Of a stretch of 17,666 nt of DNA, positions 6,979-15,800 are shown in pieces. Numbering within the stretch: the first letter of the stretch is position 1; each line of letters starts with the position of its first letter. The stretch covers positions 1 to 17,666 of the forward strand of contig JBBAAG010000070.1 of assembly GCA_041658405.1 (NCBI GenBank), given 5' to 3'. Both the position numbers and the translations under genes were made by a program. The DNA comes from Elusimicrobiota bacterium. GTDB taxonomy: Bacteria > Elusimicrobiota > UBA5214 > JBBAAG01. A model generated the notes under the pieces. It was not told the origin of the DNA, did no database searches, and saw nothing but the letters and a program-made list of their open reading frames with translations.

Positions 6979-8280
6979 GTGATCAAAAAGTTGGTGATAG
7001 CGTCAGTAGTTATGGTATTATGTTTAGTCGCAAGACAATGCTCCGCAGCGGATACCGTTAATAATTCTATGGGTACGATTACAACGGTGTTAACCCTTCA
7101 AGACTGCCTTATGTTCGCGGTGAAGCATCACCCGTCATTAAAGACTTCAAAAGGAAATATTGAGATTTATACCAACCGTTATAACAAAGCTGTAGCAGAT
7201 TACCTGCCTGACTTTAGTTTAAGCAGCGGATACTCCCGGGCTGGGGGGGTAGAGAAAAAGGATTCAGAAAGTTATAGTGCCGGGCTTAACGCGTCACAAT
7301 TGGTTTACGACTTTGGGCGTGTCCCTGCATTAATTGAAATTGCAAAGCTTAACCTTGAACTCCAAAAACTTGATATGTTGAACACACAGCAAAATCTTGA
7401 GGTTAACGTAACCCAGGCGTATTATAGTTGCTTGCTTGCTCAACAAGCGCTGAAGTTACAGGAAAAAAATGTTGTACAGATGGAACAGTATCTAGGCCGT
7501 GCACGCGCGTTGTTTGAAGTGGGTAACCGTCCGAAGTATGATGTAACAAAAGCGGAAGTAAACCTTAGTAATGCAAAGTTGAATTTTATTAAAGCTAGGA
7601 ATAAGTTGAGGCTGGCTAATATAACGTTGAATAACGCTATTGGTAAAACTAAACAAAATGAGAGTTATGTTGTTGATGATAATATAAATTTTGAAATTCA
7701 AGAAGTAAAAGATATTGAAAAACTGAAATCTGCTGCGTTAAAGAAACGTGTTGACTGGTTATCCAGTAAAATCCGTGAAAAAATTGCAGTCATCAATCTT
7801 GGGAATAGTGTCCGTGCATTTTTACCGACACTTAATGCCAGCGGGGGGTATAGATGGAGCGGGAGCGAGTTTCCTCTTAATGAAACATGGTCACTGGGGT
7901 TATCCCTGAATATGTCTATATTCACGGGGTTCAGCAAAATTAATGCATACCGAGAATCTGAAACTAACCTGAAGAATGTACGGACTAGCCAGGAAACGTT
8001 GATACAAACAATTATCCTGGATATTGAACAGGATTATGCTGTGTTAGAAGAAGCAGTGGAACGTATCCGCGCAACTGAAGGGATTGTTAAACAGGCAAAG
8101 GAAGCGTTGGAACTTGCCGATGCGAGGTACTTCAACGGTGTGGGGTCTATTATCGAACTTACCGACGCACAGGTGTCATTATTCTCAGTGGAGAATAGTT
8201 ATATACAAGCAGTGTGTGATTATTACACTGCAAAAGTTAATCTCGAAAAAAGTAGTGGTGAAATGGAGTATAAAAAGTAA
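6979..8280 (+). CDS. TolC-family outer membrane efflux protein
   Basis: This is the outer-membrane channel of a tripartite transporter (433 residues from the GTG start). From that start it reads (V/M)IKKLVIASVVMVLCLVARQ, a classic signal peptide with likely cleavage after CSA. The mature part begins with LTLQDCLMFAVKHHPSLKTS, the typical first helix of an OEP repeat. A second OEP repeat starts near base 7700 (KLKSAALKKRVDWLSSKI). Long helices rich in Ala, Lys and Glu alternate with short strands, for example LNASGGYRWSGSE and SLGLSLNMSIFTGF. An in-frame ATG at 6925 would prepend 18 charged residues ahead of the signal peptide, so I prefer GTG 6979, but ribosome sites are weak for both. The gene is directly followed, with no spare base, by the MacA-like gene. 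A substrate cannot be named. Confidence 0.9.
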   Translation: MIKKLVIASVVMVLCLVARQCSAADTVNNSMGTITTVLTLQDCLMFAVKHHPSLKTSKGNIEIYTNRYNKAVADYLPDFSLSSGYSRAGGVEKKDSESYSAGLNASQLVYDFGRVPALIEIAKLNLELQKLDMLNTQQNLEVNVTQAYYSCLLAQQALKLQEKNVVQMEQYLGRARALFEVGNRPKYDVTKAEVNLSNAKLNFIKARNKLRLANITLNNAIGKTKQNESYVVDDNINFEIQEVKDIEKLKSAALKKRVDWLSSKIREKIAVINLGNSVRAFLPTLNASGGYRWSGSEFPLNETWSLGLSLNMSIFTGFSKINAYRESETNLKNVRTSQETLIQTIILDIEQDYAVLEEAVERIRATEGIVKQAKEALELADARYFNGVGSIIELTDAQVSLFSVENSYIQAVCDYYTAKVNLEKSSGEMEYKK

Positions 8281-9681
8281 ATGAAGAAAGGTATTATTTG
8301 GGGAATAGCTGGAATTCTGGTGGTTGGAAGCTTTACCGCGTTTTTGTTTTATAAACAACAGGAAAACCGTAAGGTAAAGTACAAAACCGTAAAAATAGCC
8401 AGCGGGAATATTATTAAGAGTATAATTACTACCGGTACGTTAAACCCTGTCACACTTGTTGAAGTAGGCAGCCAGATTTCCGGGAGGATTAAGGCGGTTA
8501 ATGTTGATTATAATTCTCTGGTGAAGCAAGGTGATATTATAGCGGAGATAGATCCCGCAACGCTTAATGCGCAGTTATTAAATGCGGAAGCGGCATTAAC
8601 TAAGGCACAGATTAATGTTAAGGAAGCTAAACGCAAACTTGACCGCACAAAAGCGTTATTTGAGAAACAACTTGTTGCGCAAAGTGAGCTTGATACTGCA
8701 GAGACTGATTACGAACTTTCCTTGGCAAACCAGAAACAGGCGGAGTCAAGCCTTAACCAGGCGAAGACAAATTTAACCTATACAATAATACGTTCCCCGA
8801 TTGACGGGGTGGTTATTTTAAGAAGAATAGACCCCGGGCAGACTGTTTCCGCGAATTTGTCCGCACCGACATTGTTTAATATTGCAAATGATCTTAAGAG
8901 AATGCAGATTAACGCGTCAGTAGACGAGGCGGATATCGGAGGGATTAAGCCCGGGCAAAAAGTGTTCTTTACCGTAGATGCGTTCCCGGAAGAAAAGTTT
9001 TTAGGTATCGTTGCGCAAGTAAGGTATTCTCCTACGGTAACACAGAATGTTGTTACCTACGACGTAATTATTAATGTGAGGAATGAACAGATGAAACTGC
9101 GGCCCGGGATGACTGCTAATGTTACTATTGTTATTGACCGCCGGCAGGGGGTGTTAAAGATTTCAAATGCAGCATTACGGTATAAACCTCTTGCACTGTA
9201 TATCTCAAATAATGAAGGGAATAGCGGGACAGAGAGTAAACTGTTGTATACAAATAAAATATCGTCTGCAACTACAACTCAAGCAGTAGCTGCTGCTAAA
9301 GCCGCTACACCTTTTACTACTAAGAGCAGTACTGATAAGCAACGTCAAGGTGAACGCAGTGGCGCGGGTAAGCGTAAAGGTTTAGATAAAACAAAGGAAG
9401 ATAAACCGTTAGGAATGTCGGGTAATGAGGATCTTACAGGTATACCGTTTGTAGAGAAGCCATTACCTAAGATATGGCTTTTGCGTAACGGTAAGCCGGT
9501 AAGTGTTGAAATTGAAATTGGAATAACTGACGGTAAATATTCCGAAATATTGTCAGGGAACCTTAAAGCTGGAGATGATGTTGTGACTGAAGAATATATG
9601 GGTAAGCTTAAAGGCAATACAGGAGTTTCCTCTCAACAATCCTCGCCATTTATGCCGGGTGGTCTCGGTGGGAGGCGGTAG
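8281..9681 (+). CDS. macA: MacA-like periplasmic adaptor subunit (HlyD/RND adaptor family)
   Basis: The 466-residue membrane-fusion protein links the inner-membrane MacB-type transporter to the TolC-like channel. It has one N-terminal membrane helix (about 5-23), a split lipoyl domain (EVGSQISGRIKAV near 60-75 and SPIDGVVILRRIDPGQTV near 172-190), and an alpha-helical hairpin between them (about 95-165), followed by beta-barrel and membrane-proximal domains (LRPGMTANVTIVID). Between the beta-barrel part and KIWLLRNGKPVSVEIEIG (from about 397) lies a low-complexity insert of roughly 85 residues (310-395) rich in Ala, Thr, Lys and Gly. The C-terminus is a Ser/Gln/Gly tail ending PGGLGGRR, of a kind often seen in MacA-like proteins. 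The ATG directly follows the stop of the TolC-family gene, indicating translational coupling. The gene name is by family resemblance; the substrate is unknown. Confidence 0.9.
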   Translation: MKKGIIWGIAGILVVGSFTAFLFYKQQENRKVKYKTVKIASGNIIKSIITTGTLNPVTLVEVGSQISGRIKAVNVDYNSLVKQGDIIAEIDPATLNAQLLNAEAALTKAQINVKEAKRKLDRTKALFEKQLVAQSELDTAETDYELSLANQKQAESSLNQAKTNLTYTIIRSPIDGVVILRRIDPGQTVSANLSAPTLFNIANDLKRMQINASVDEADIGGIKPGQKVFFTVDAFPEEKFLGIVAQVRYSPTVTQNVVTYDVIINVRNEQMKLRPGMTANVTIVIDRRQGVLKISNAALRYKPLALYISNNEGNSGTESKLLYTNKISSATTTQAVAAAKAATPFTTKSSTDKQRQGERSGAGKRKGLDKTKEDKPLGMSGNEDLTGIPFVEKPLPKIWLLRNGKPVSVEIEIGITDGKYSEILSGNLKAGDDVVTEEYMGKLKGNTGVSSQQSSPFMPGGLGGRR

Positions 9682-9696
9682 GTAGTATAATAATAT

Positions 9697-10449
9697 ATGG
9701 ATAACGGTTTAGTAATCAAGATTTCTGATGTACACAAAATTTACAATATCGGTGAAATAAAAGTCAATGCATTACGCGGTGTATCGTTTGAAGTTAAATG
9801 TAATGAGTTTGTAGCGATCATGGGCCCGTCAGGTTCAGGGAAGTCTACAATGATGAATATTATCGGCTGCTTGGACAGCCCGTCAAGCGGCAGTTATTTT
9901 TTGGATGGTATAGACGCTGCAAAGCTTAATAAAGACCAGTTAGCGGAAGTTAGAAATAAAAAAATTGGTTTTGTATTCCAGAACTTTAACCTTTTATCCC
10001 GTACAATGGCTTTGGAGAATGTCGAACTGCCGATGATGTACAATAATGTCCCGAAGGTAGAACGCCATAAACGCGCAAAAGAAGCCCTGGCGGTCGTCGG
10101 GCTCGCAAAACGCGCGAAAAATTATACTACACAGATGTCCGGGGGTGAACAACAACGCGTGGCAATTGCGCGTGCGTTGGTGAATAACACACCGATAATT
10201 TTGGCGGATGAACCCACAGGAAATCTTGATACACGTACCAGTGTAGAAATTATGAGTATTTTTCAAGCGCTTAATGATAAGGGTATCACGATTATTATTG
10301 TCACACACGAGCATGATATTGCGCAGTACGCTAAACGTAAAGTCGTCTTCCGTGACGGTAAGATTGTATTGGATGAGTCTATCCCCGATAGATTAGTTGC
10401 AACTGAGGTTATAAAGTCTTTGAATACAGATGTAACAGGATATAGGTAA
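9697..10449 (+). CDS. MacB-type ABC transporter ATP-binding protein
   Basis: This 250-residue ATPase of the MacB/LolD class powers the tripartite system from the cytoplasmic face. All nucleotide-binding motifs are intact: Walker A GPSGSGKST (43-51, Lys49), Q-loop FVFQNFNLL (Gln95), signature SGGEQQRVAIARAL (148-161), Walker B IILADEPTGNLD (Glu172) and the H-loop VTHEHD (His204). Here ATPase and permease are separate genes, unlike E. coli MacB where they are one polypeptide; the split form is common in other phyla. About 15 bases separate it from the adaptor gene and 10 from the permease gene. A LolCDE-like or other export role cannot be excluded, but the adjacent adaptor and TolC-like genes favour MacAB-TolC. 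Confidence 0.93.
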   Translation: MDNGLVIKISDVHKIYNIGEIKVNALRGVSFEVKCNEFVAIMGPSGSGKSTMMNIIGCLDSPSSGSYFLDGIDAAKLNKDQLAEVRNKKIGFVFQNFNLLSRTMALENVELPMMYNNVPKVERHKRAKEALAVVGLAKRAKNYTTQMSGGEQQRVAIARALVNNTPIILADEPTGNLDTRTSVEIMSIFQALNDKGITIIIVTHEHDIAQYAKRKVVFRDGKIVLDESIPDRLVATEVIKSLNTDVTGYR

Positions 10450-10459
10450 ATAATAGTAT

Positions 10460-11680
10460 ATGAGTTTATATTTGGTACTGCAACTGGCATTCCGTGCGTT
10501 ACGGCGTAATATGTTACGTACTTTTCTCACAACACTAGGGATAATAATCGGTGTCGCATCGGTTATCACGATGGTAGCTATTGGGCAGGGGGCAAAGGAA
10601 TCAATCCGTGCATCTATTGCGAGTATGGGAGTTAATATCTTATTTATTTCACCATCAAGCCCTAACCGTGGAGGTGTGTCATTAGGAGCGGCACAAGGTG
10701 TATCCCTGACTGATGAAGATGCAGCGGCTATTGCATCGGAATGTTCTTATGTACGATATATATCCCCGACTGTACAAACGTCTTACCAGATTGTGTATGG
10801 TAACCTTAACTGGTCAGCGTCGATTATCGGGTGTAATGCCGATTACTTAAGTATCCGTGACTGGCCGTTGTTTACCGGCGAATTTCTTAGTGAACAGGAA
10901 GTGCGTACCGCCGCGAAAGTGTGTGTTATAGGTAAAACAGTGACGGATAGGCTTTTCCCTACAGGCCAGGATCCTGTTGGCGAAATTATACGTATAAAAA
11001 AGGTTCCTTTCAGGATTATAGGTACGCTTATTCCCAGAGGGCAGTCTTCGTTTGGGCAGGATCAGGATAATGTTGTGATGATACCCTATACTTCCGCGCA
11101 AAAACGTATTGCCGGGCGCACAAGATGGTTAACTTTTATGGTTTCTGCGGTTACTCAAGACCTTATGGTTCCTGCTCAGGAGCAGATACGTGACCTCCTG
11201 CGTCAACGTCATAAGTTACGTCCTGAGGATGAAGATAATTTTTCTATACGCAACCAGACAGATATCGCAAACATGGCGTCTTCCACAGCGCAGGTGATGA
11301 CGTTATTGTTGGGAAGTATAGCATCAATTTCTTTACTTGTCGGCGGGATCGGGATAATGAATATTATGTTGGTATCCGTAACTGAACGTACCCGCGAGAT
11401 CGGTATACGTATGGCGGTGGGTGCAAAAGAAAAGGATATTATGCTGCAGTTTCTCGCGGAGTCTATCGTAATAAGCCTTACCGGCGGGATTGTGGGGATT
11501 ATACTGGGAACATTTTTTTCCTGGGCAATATCGTTATTACTAAACTGGCGGACCAGCGTTTCACTGAGTTCTGTAGTATTATCATTTTTATTCTCCGCGT
11601 TAGTCGGTGTGTTCTTCGGGTATCAGCCTGCAAGGAAAGCGGCAAAACTTAATCCTATAGAAGCACTCCGGTACGAGTAG
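10460..11680 (+). CDS. MacB-type ABC transporter permease (FtsX-like)
   Basis: The 406-residue inner-membrane subunit has the MacB layout: one membrane helix near residues 20-43 (TFLTTLGIIIGVASVITMVA), a large periplasmic MacB_PCD domain (about 50-275), then three helices near 282-306, 330-355 and 365-390. Between helices 2 and 3 is TERTREIGIRMAVGA, the conserved coupling segment of FtsX-type permeases. The C-terminus ends PARKAAKLNPIEALRYE, typical of MacB. With the upstream ATPase, adaptor and channel this completes a mechanotransmission-type tripartite transporter that would move substrates from periplasm to outside (macrolides, lipopeptides, toxins or lipoproteins in studied members). The substrate here is unknown. 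Confidence 0.93.
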   Translation: MSLYLVLQLAFRALRRNMLRTFLTTLGIIIGVASVITMVAIGQGAKESIRASIASMGVNILFISPSSPNRGGVSLGAAQGVSLTDEDAAAIASECSYVRYISPTVQTSYQIVYGNLNWSASIIGCNADYLSIRDWPLFTGEFLSEQEVRTAAKVCVIGKTVTDRLFPTGQDPVGEIIRIKKVPFRIIGTLIPRGQSSFGQDQDNVVMIPYTSAQKRIAGRTRWLTFMVSAVTQDLMVPAQEQIRDLLRQRHKLRPEDEDNFSIRNQTDIANMASSTAQVMTLLLGSIASISLLVGGIGIMNIMLVSVTERTREIGIRMAVGAKEKDIMLQFLAESIVISLTGGIVGIILGTFFSWAISLLLNWRTSVSLSSVVLSFLFSALVGVFFGYQPARKAAKLNPIEALRYE

Positions 11681-11748
11681 GGTTCTATCTTTGTTATTGC
11701 GCAGGCATATCTCTTTATGTAAAATATTATTAGAAGAAATTACGGTAT
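11681..11748 (+). promoter_or_regulatory. Gap before the HD-GYP gene with a weak promoter candidate
   Basis: The 68-base gap has TTGCGC (11697-11702) and TAAAAT (11720-11725) spaced by 17 bases, a weak sigma70-like pair. There is no clear terminator hairpin, so read-through from the transporter operon is equally possible. Confidence 0.25.
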
Positions 11749-12846
11749 ATGAAAACAAAAATTGTTATTGTAGATGATGATAGGCAGTCAGCAGAGTTGA
11801 TGCAAGCCTGCTTAAACGCAAAAGGGTATGATACTGTATTTACCACAAATCCTGGGAGTGCTATAGGCATGATCTCTGACTTAAAACCGGGGTTAGTTTT
11901 GGTGGATGTCATGATGCCTGGCGTTAATGGTATAGATCTCTGTAAAGAAATTAAATCGAAATACGGTATTCCTGTAATCATTATGACAGGCCTTTCCGAC
12001 CGTGAGGTTAGAATTGAAGCTTTGACTGCTGGAGCGGATGATTTTATTAATAAACCCGTTGAAAAACTTGAACTCCAGTTAAGGGTTGGTAATATTCTTG
12101 CTACAAAAGAGTACTCTGACTACCTGCTTACGCATGCGAATGAGCTTGAGAATAAGGTTAATGAGCGTACAAAGGAGTTGCAGGATGCTTTAGCTAACAT
12201 CGATAAGCTTCATCAGGACATTATTAATAGGTTGCTCCGTGCCGCGGAATTCCGTGATGACGAGACCGGGAAACATATTTTGCGTGTAAGTAAATACAGC
12301 AGGTTGATCGCGCAGGAGCTTGGATGGGAAGGGTTGAAGCTTGATATGCTGGAACAAGCGTCGCCAATGCATGACGTCGGAAAAATCGGTATCCCTGATA
12401 ATATACTGCTGAAACCCACGAAGTTGTTGCCGGAAGAATTTGAGATCATGAAAAAACATACGATCATCGGTGCGAGAATTCTTGCAGGGTCAAGTTTTCC
12501 GTTGATACAAATGGCGCAGGAGATTGCGTTGACGCATCACGAAAAATTTGATGGGTCAGGGTATCCACAGGGGTTGAAGGGTAAAGAAATTCCGATAGTC
12601 GGGCGTATTGCCGCAATAGCTGATGTATACGACGCGTTGATCTCACGGAGGCCGTATAAACCTGCTCTCGAAAATAAAAAAGCGGTTGAAATAATTAAGG
12701 TGTCGGTCGGTACACATTTTGATTCACACGTTGCGGAAGCGTTTTTTTCGGTAATTGATAAAATTGAAGAAATAAAAGATAAATACAGTAATGATGACGA
12801 GATGAAACCTGAAATCGCGTTGGAGAATATTTACACTCGGGGATAG
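11749..12846 (+). CDS. Response regulator with HD-GYP domain (predicted cyclic-di-GMP phosphodiesterase)
   Basis: The 365-residue protein has an RpfG-like layout. The receiver domain (about 1-120) has the acidic pocket Asp9-Asp10-Asp11, phospho-acceptor Asp53 (LVDVMMPG), Thr80 and Lys102 (FINKPV). A helical linker (about 122-160, heptad-like, LENKVNERTKELQDAL) connects to the HD-GYP domain (about 162-345). That domain shows His176, HDVGKIGIPD with His208-Asp209, HHEKFDGSGYP at 263-273 including the diagnostic GYP (271-273), and IADVYDALISRRPYKPAL. These residues are those needed to bind two or three metals and hydrolyse cyclic di-GMP. No sensor kinase is in the window. It lies 68 bases after the permease gene and 20 before the giant surface-protein gene, so it may control that gene or its product. 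The Shine-Dalgarno match is weak. Confidence 0.93.
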   Translation: MKTKIVIVDDDRQSAELMQACLNAKGYDTVFTTNPGSAIGMISDLKPGLVLVDVMMPGVNGIDLCKEIKSKYGIPVIIMTGLSDREVRIEALTAGADDFINKPVEKLELQLRVGNILATKEYSDYLLTHANELENKVNERTKELQDALANIDKLHQDIINRLLRAAEFRDDETGKHILRVSKYSRLIAQELGWEGLKLDMLEQASPMHDVGKIGIPDNILLKPTKLLPEEFEIMKKHTIIGARILAGSSFPLIQMAQEIALTHHEKFDGSGYPQGLKGKEIPIVGRIAAIADVYDALISRRPYKPALENKKAVEIIKVSVGTHFDSHVAEAFFSVIDKIEEIKDKYSNDDEMKPEIALENIYTRG

Positions 12847-12866
12847 TTCGTACTTGGGGTTACTTA

Positions 12867-15800
12867 ATGCTGGGCGAGTCGCTGCTGTTAAAAACAGTAA
12901 TACTGTGTATTTCAATATTTTTTGTTACAACGGTTAACCTACCTGCCGGGAGTTATGGTTATGATGACAATGGTTTTGTTATCAATCATACGTCTGATAC
13001 TTTTCGGTTGGATGCGTCCAATAAACTTATAGCATATCGTTTTCATTGCCCGGGTAATAGTGTTCTTGATAAAGTGCATGTATACCTTAAATATCCATCT
13101 GCAGAGTTAAGGTACTATAAACTTACTCTATACAATGACAATGCCGGGGTGCCTTACACACTGGTTTGCTCAACTGATTTTGCAGCCGGAGCGGATACCG
13201 GGAATAATAAATGGTTTATTGTTGACCTTCCCAATACTGCTCTCACCTCCGGAGCGGTGTATCATGTAGTTATCAGTACAACAATTGAAAATGCGCCGTA
13301 TGAGGTTAATTCTTCAACTTACATAATCCCGTATGCCACGTATCCCAATAATAACAGTATACCGTCTTCCGGGGAAACAGATTATAGCTTGAACGTTTTG
13401 GGTTATGGTTTTGGTAACACACAAGCTTGGATGGTATTGGATCTGCAACCCGTATTTATTCTGGAATTCACAGACGGGGTATTTTGGGGTAATCCTTATG
13501 CGTATGCTACACAATCAAATACCAGTATGTCAACGGGATACCAGATTTCAGGGGCAACACAAACAGGGAATTCGTTTACAATAAACAGTAGTACCATGGA
13601 ATTCACAGGTTTTTCTGTATACTTGCGTAAATCGGGGATACCGGTTGATATTTTATACTACGACCTTCGTGGACCGGATAATTATTCAATACTGATAGAA
13701 AGCGGCCCGGTAACGGCTGCCAGTGAGGTTGCCACAGCGTTTTCATGGATTACACAAAAATTTTATTACGGCCGGGTTTTTTGTAAGGACAGAAAATATT
13801 TTCTTACATTAAAATCACCGGGTAGTTATGGTACTGGTAATGCATATACTCTTAATGTATTAACTAATAACAGTGGGAGTACGTCGGTAACTAATAGGTA
13901 CAATACATCTACTTACGGAGGGACACTAGGAGGGACTTTTGTTAAATACATCGAATCTACGCAGGTACTCACAGAAACAGGAACGGCGTACCAGCGCGAT
14001 GTTGCGTTTCGGTTGATTACAGATGACCACCCGCCTAGTGTTAATTTTGAAGTACTTGATCTAGTGATCAACGAAGTTGCATGGATGGGTACCGATGCGA
14101 ATTACCGGCATGAATGGGTTGAACTTTATAATAATACTACAAATCAAGTTACTCTTACTGGATGGAAGTTTTGTAGTAATACGTCAACTATAACACTCAC
14201 GGGTACCATTTCTGCTGGCGGGTATTATTTGATAGAAGATACAGAACCAGCAACATCAGTTACGGCGGATATAGTTGCAGGAGTAAGTCTTAGTAACAAC
14301 CCCTTCGGTGAAAAACTTGTACTGTATAGTCCCGCAGGAAATGTTGTTGATACTGTTAATTGTGAATGTGTGTCATGGTATGGCGGTAATAATACAGTGC
14401 CTAAACAGTCAATGGAACGCGTGAATACGCGTGTTCCCGGTGATATATCGTCAAACTGGGCTTCTAACAACAAAAAATATTTTAATTCTGCGGATGCAGA
14501 TGGTAATACCATATATGCCACTCCAAAATCTACGAATAGCGTTTCTTATCCTCCGGAGGTAGTTATTCCAGAACCCGGCTTAACGGGTTATGAGTTAAGA
14601 ATTAATGAGTTCGCGGTGGAACAAACCAGTTCCGATGGGTATGATTGGGTGGAGATATATAATCCTGCGGAGAATGGTATTAACTTATATGGCCTTGAAT
14701 TCTATGAATTAGCGTATAGCAGTTATGTATACCTTGAAAAGTTTGAGGGTGACTGGACATTACCCGCAACGTCGTATCTTGTGTTAAGGTTTAATTATCC
14801 CCGTAATATGTCTAACCCAATGTTTGTAGACGGGTATTACGAAATTTATACTGACAAAAATGGTTTGAGTTCCGGTGATAATTGCTTATTTCTGAAATCA
14901 AATACCGGGCAGCTGCTGGATTTTGTTGCATGGGCAAATATGAATGGTGTATTGACTAATAAAACATCGTTTCAGTCGGTATACAATCTCGCGGTATCAA
15001 CAGGACAGTGGCATGGGTTGAAAACTATTGATGAAGCGGTGATCGAATCCTGGGTGGTAAATTATAAGTATGGCAGTAGAAATACTGCATTATCGCGTGA
15101 TGCTGATTCTACAGACGGTACTAATCCATCAAAAACTGAGTGGCACTTATCCAAAACACCGACACCGGGATTACCCACACGGGGAAAGAAAAATCGAATA
15201 CCTGATACTACAGCCCCGTCAAAGATTACTGATTTACACTGTAGAAAAGGTGATAACCGCGGAACAGTGAAGATTAAGTGGACGGCAGTGGGGGACGACG
15301 GGACTGTTAATACTGCAAGCGGATACGTTGTTAGGTATGCGACTTATATGATAGTAACCTCCGCGGATATTGAGAAAGCAAATAATTGTTATAACGCGTC
15401 AGTAGATAATACTGCTAATGATATATTTTGGTTACCAAAAGGTTCGGGGGAAACTGAGAGTTATGAGATAGGCGGGCTGCAGCCGGGTGTAACATATTTT
15501 GTTGCGGTAGTAACAGAAGATGAACAGCCAAACTATGCTGTGATATCAAATACGGTATCGGCAGTAGCGGCAGATATTGCCGGATCTAATATAAGAATCA
15601 ATGAAATTGTTCCGTTGAGTTCAGATGGTAAGGATTGGGTTGAATTGTATAACGCAAGTATAAGCACTGTGAATTTATCAGGGTGGAAATTATACGGGAT
15701 AAAATCAGGAAGTGAAAGCCAATCAATAATCAAAACCTTTCCGGAGATAAGTATTGCTGCAGGTGAGTATATTGTAGCGCATCTAGAACAGGCTGACCTT

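Noticed and set aside
12190..12467. Two overlapping minus-strand frames of 84-89 codons
   Set aside because: They lie inside the HD-GYP domain, whose catalytic motifs are all in the plus-strand frame.
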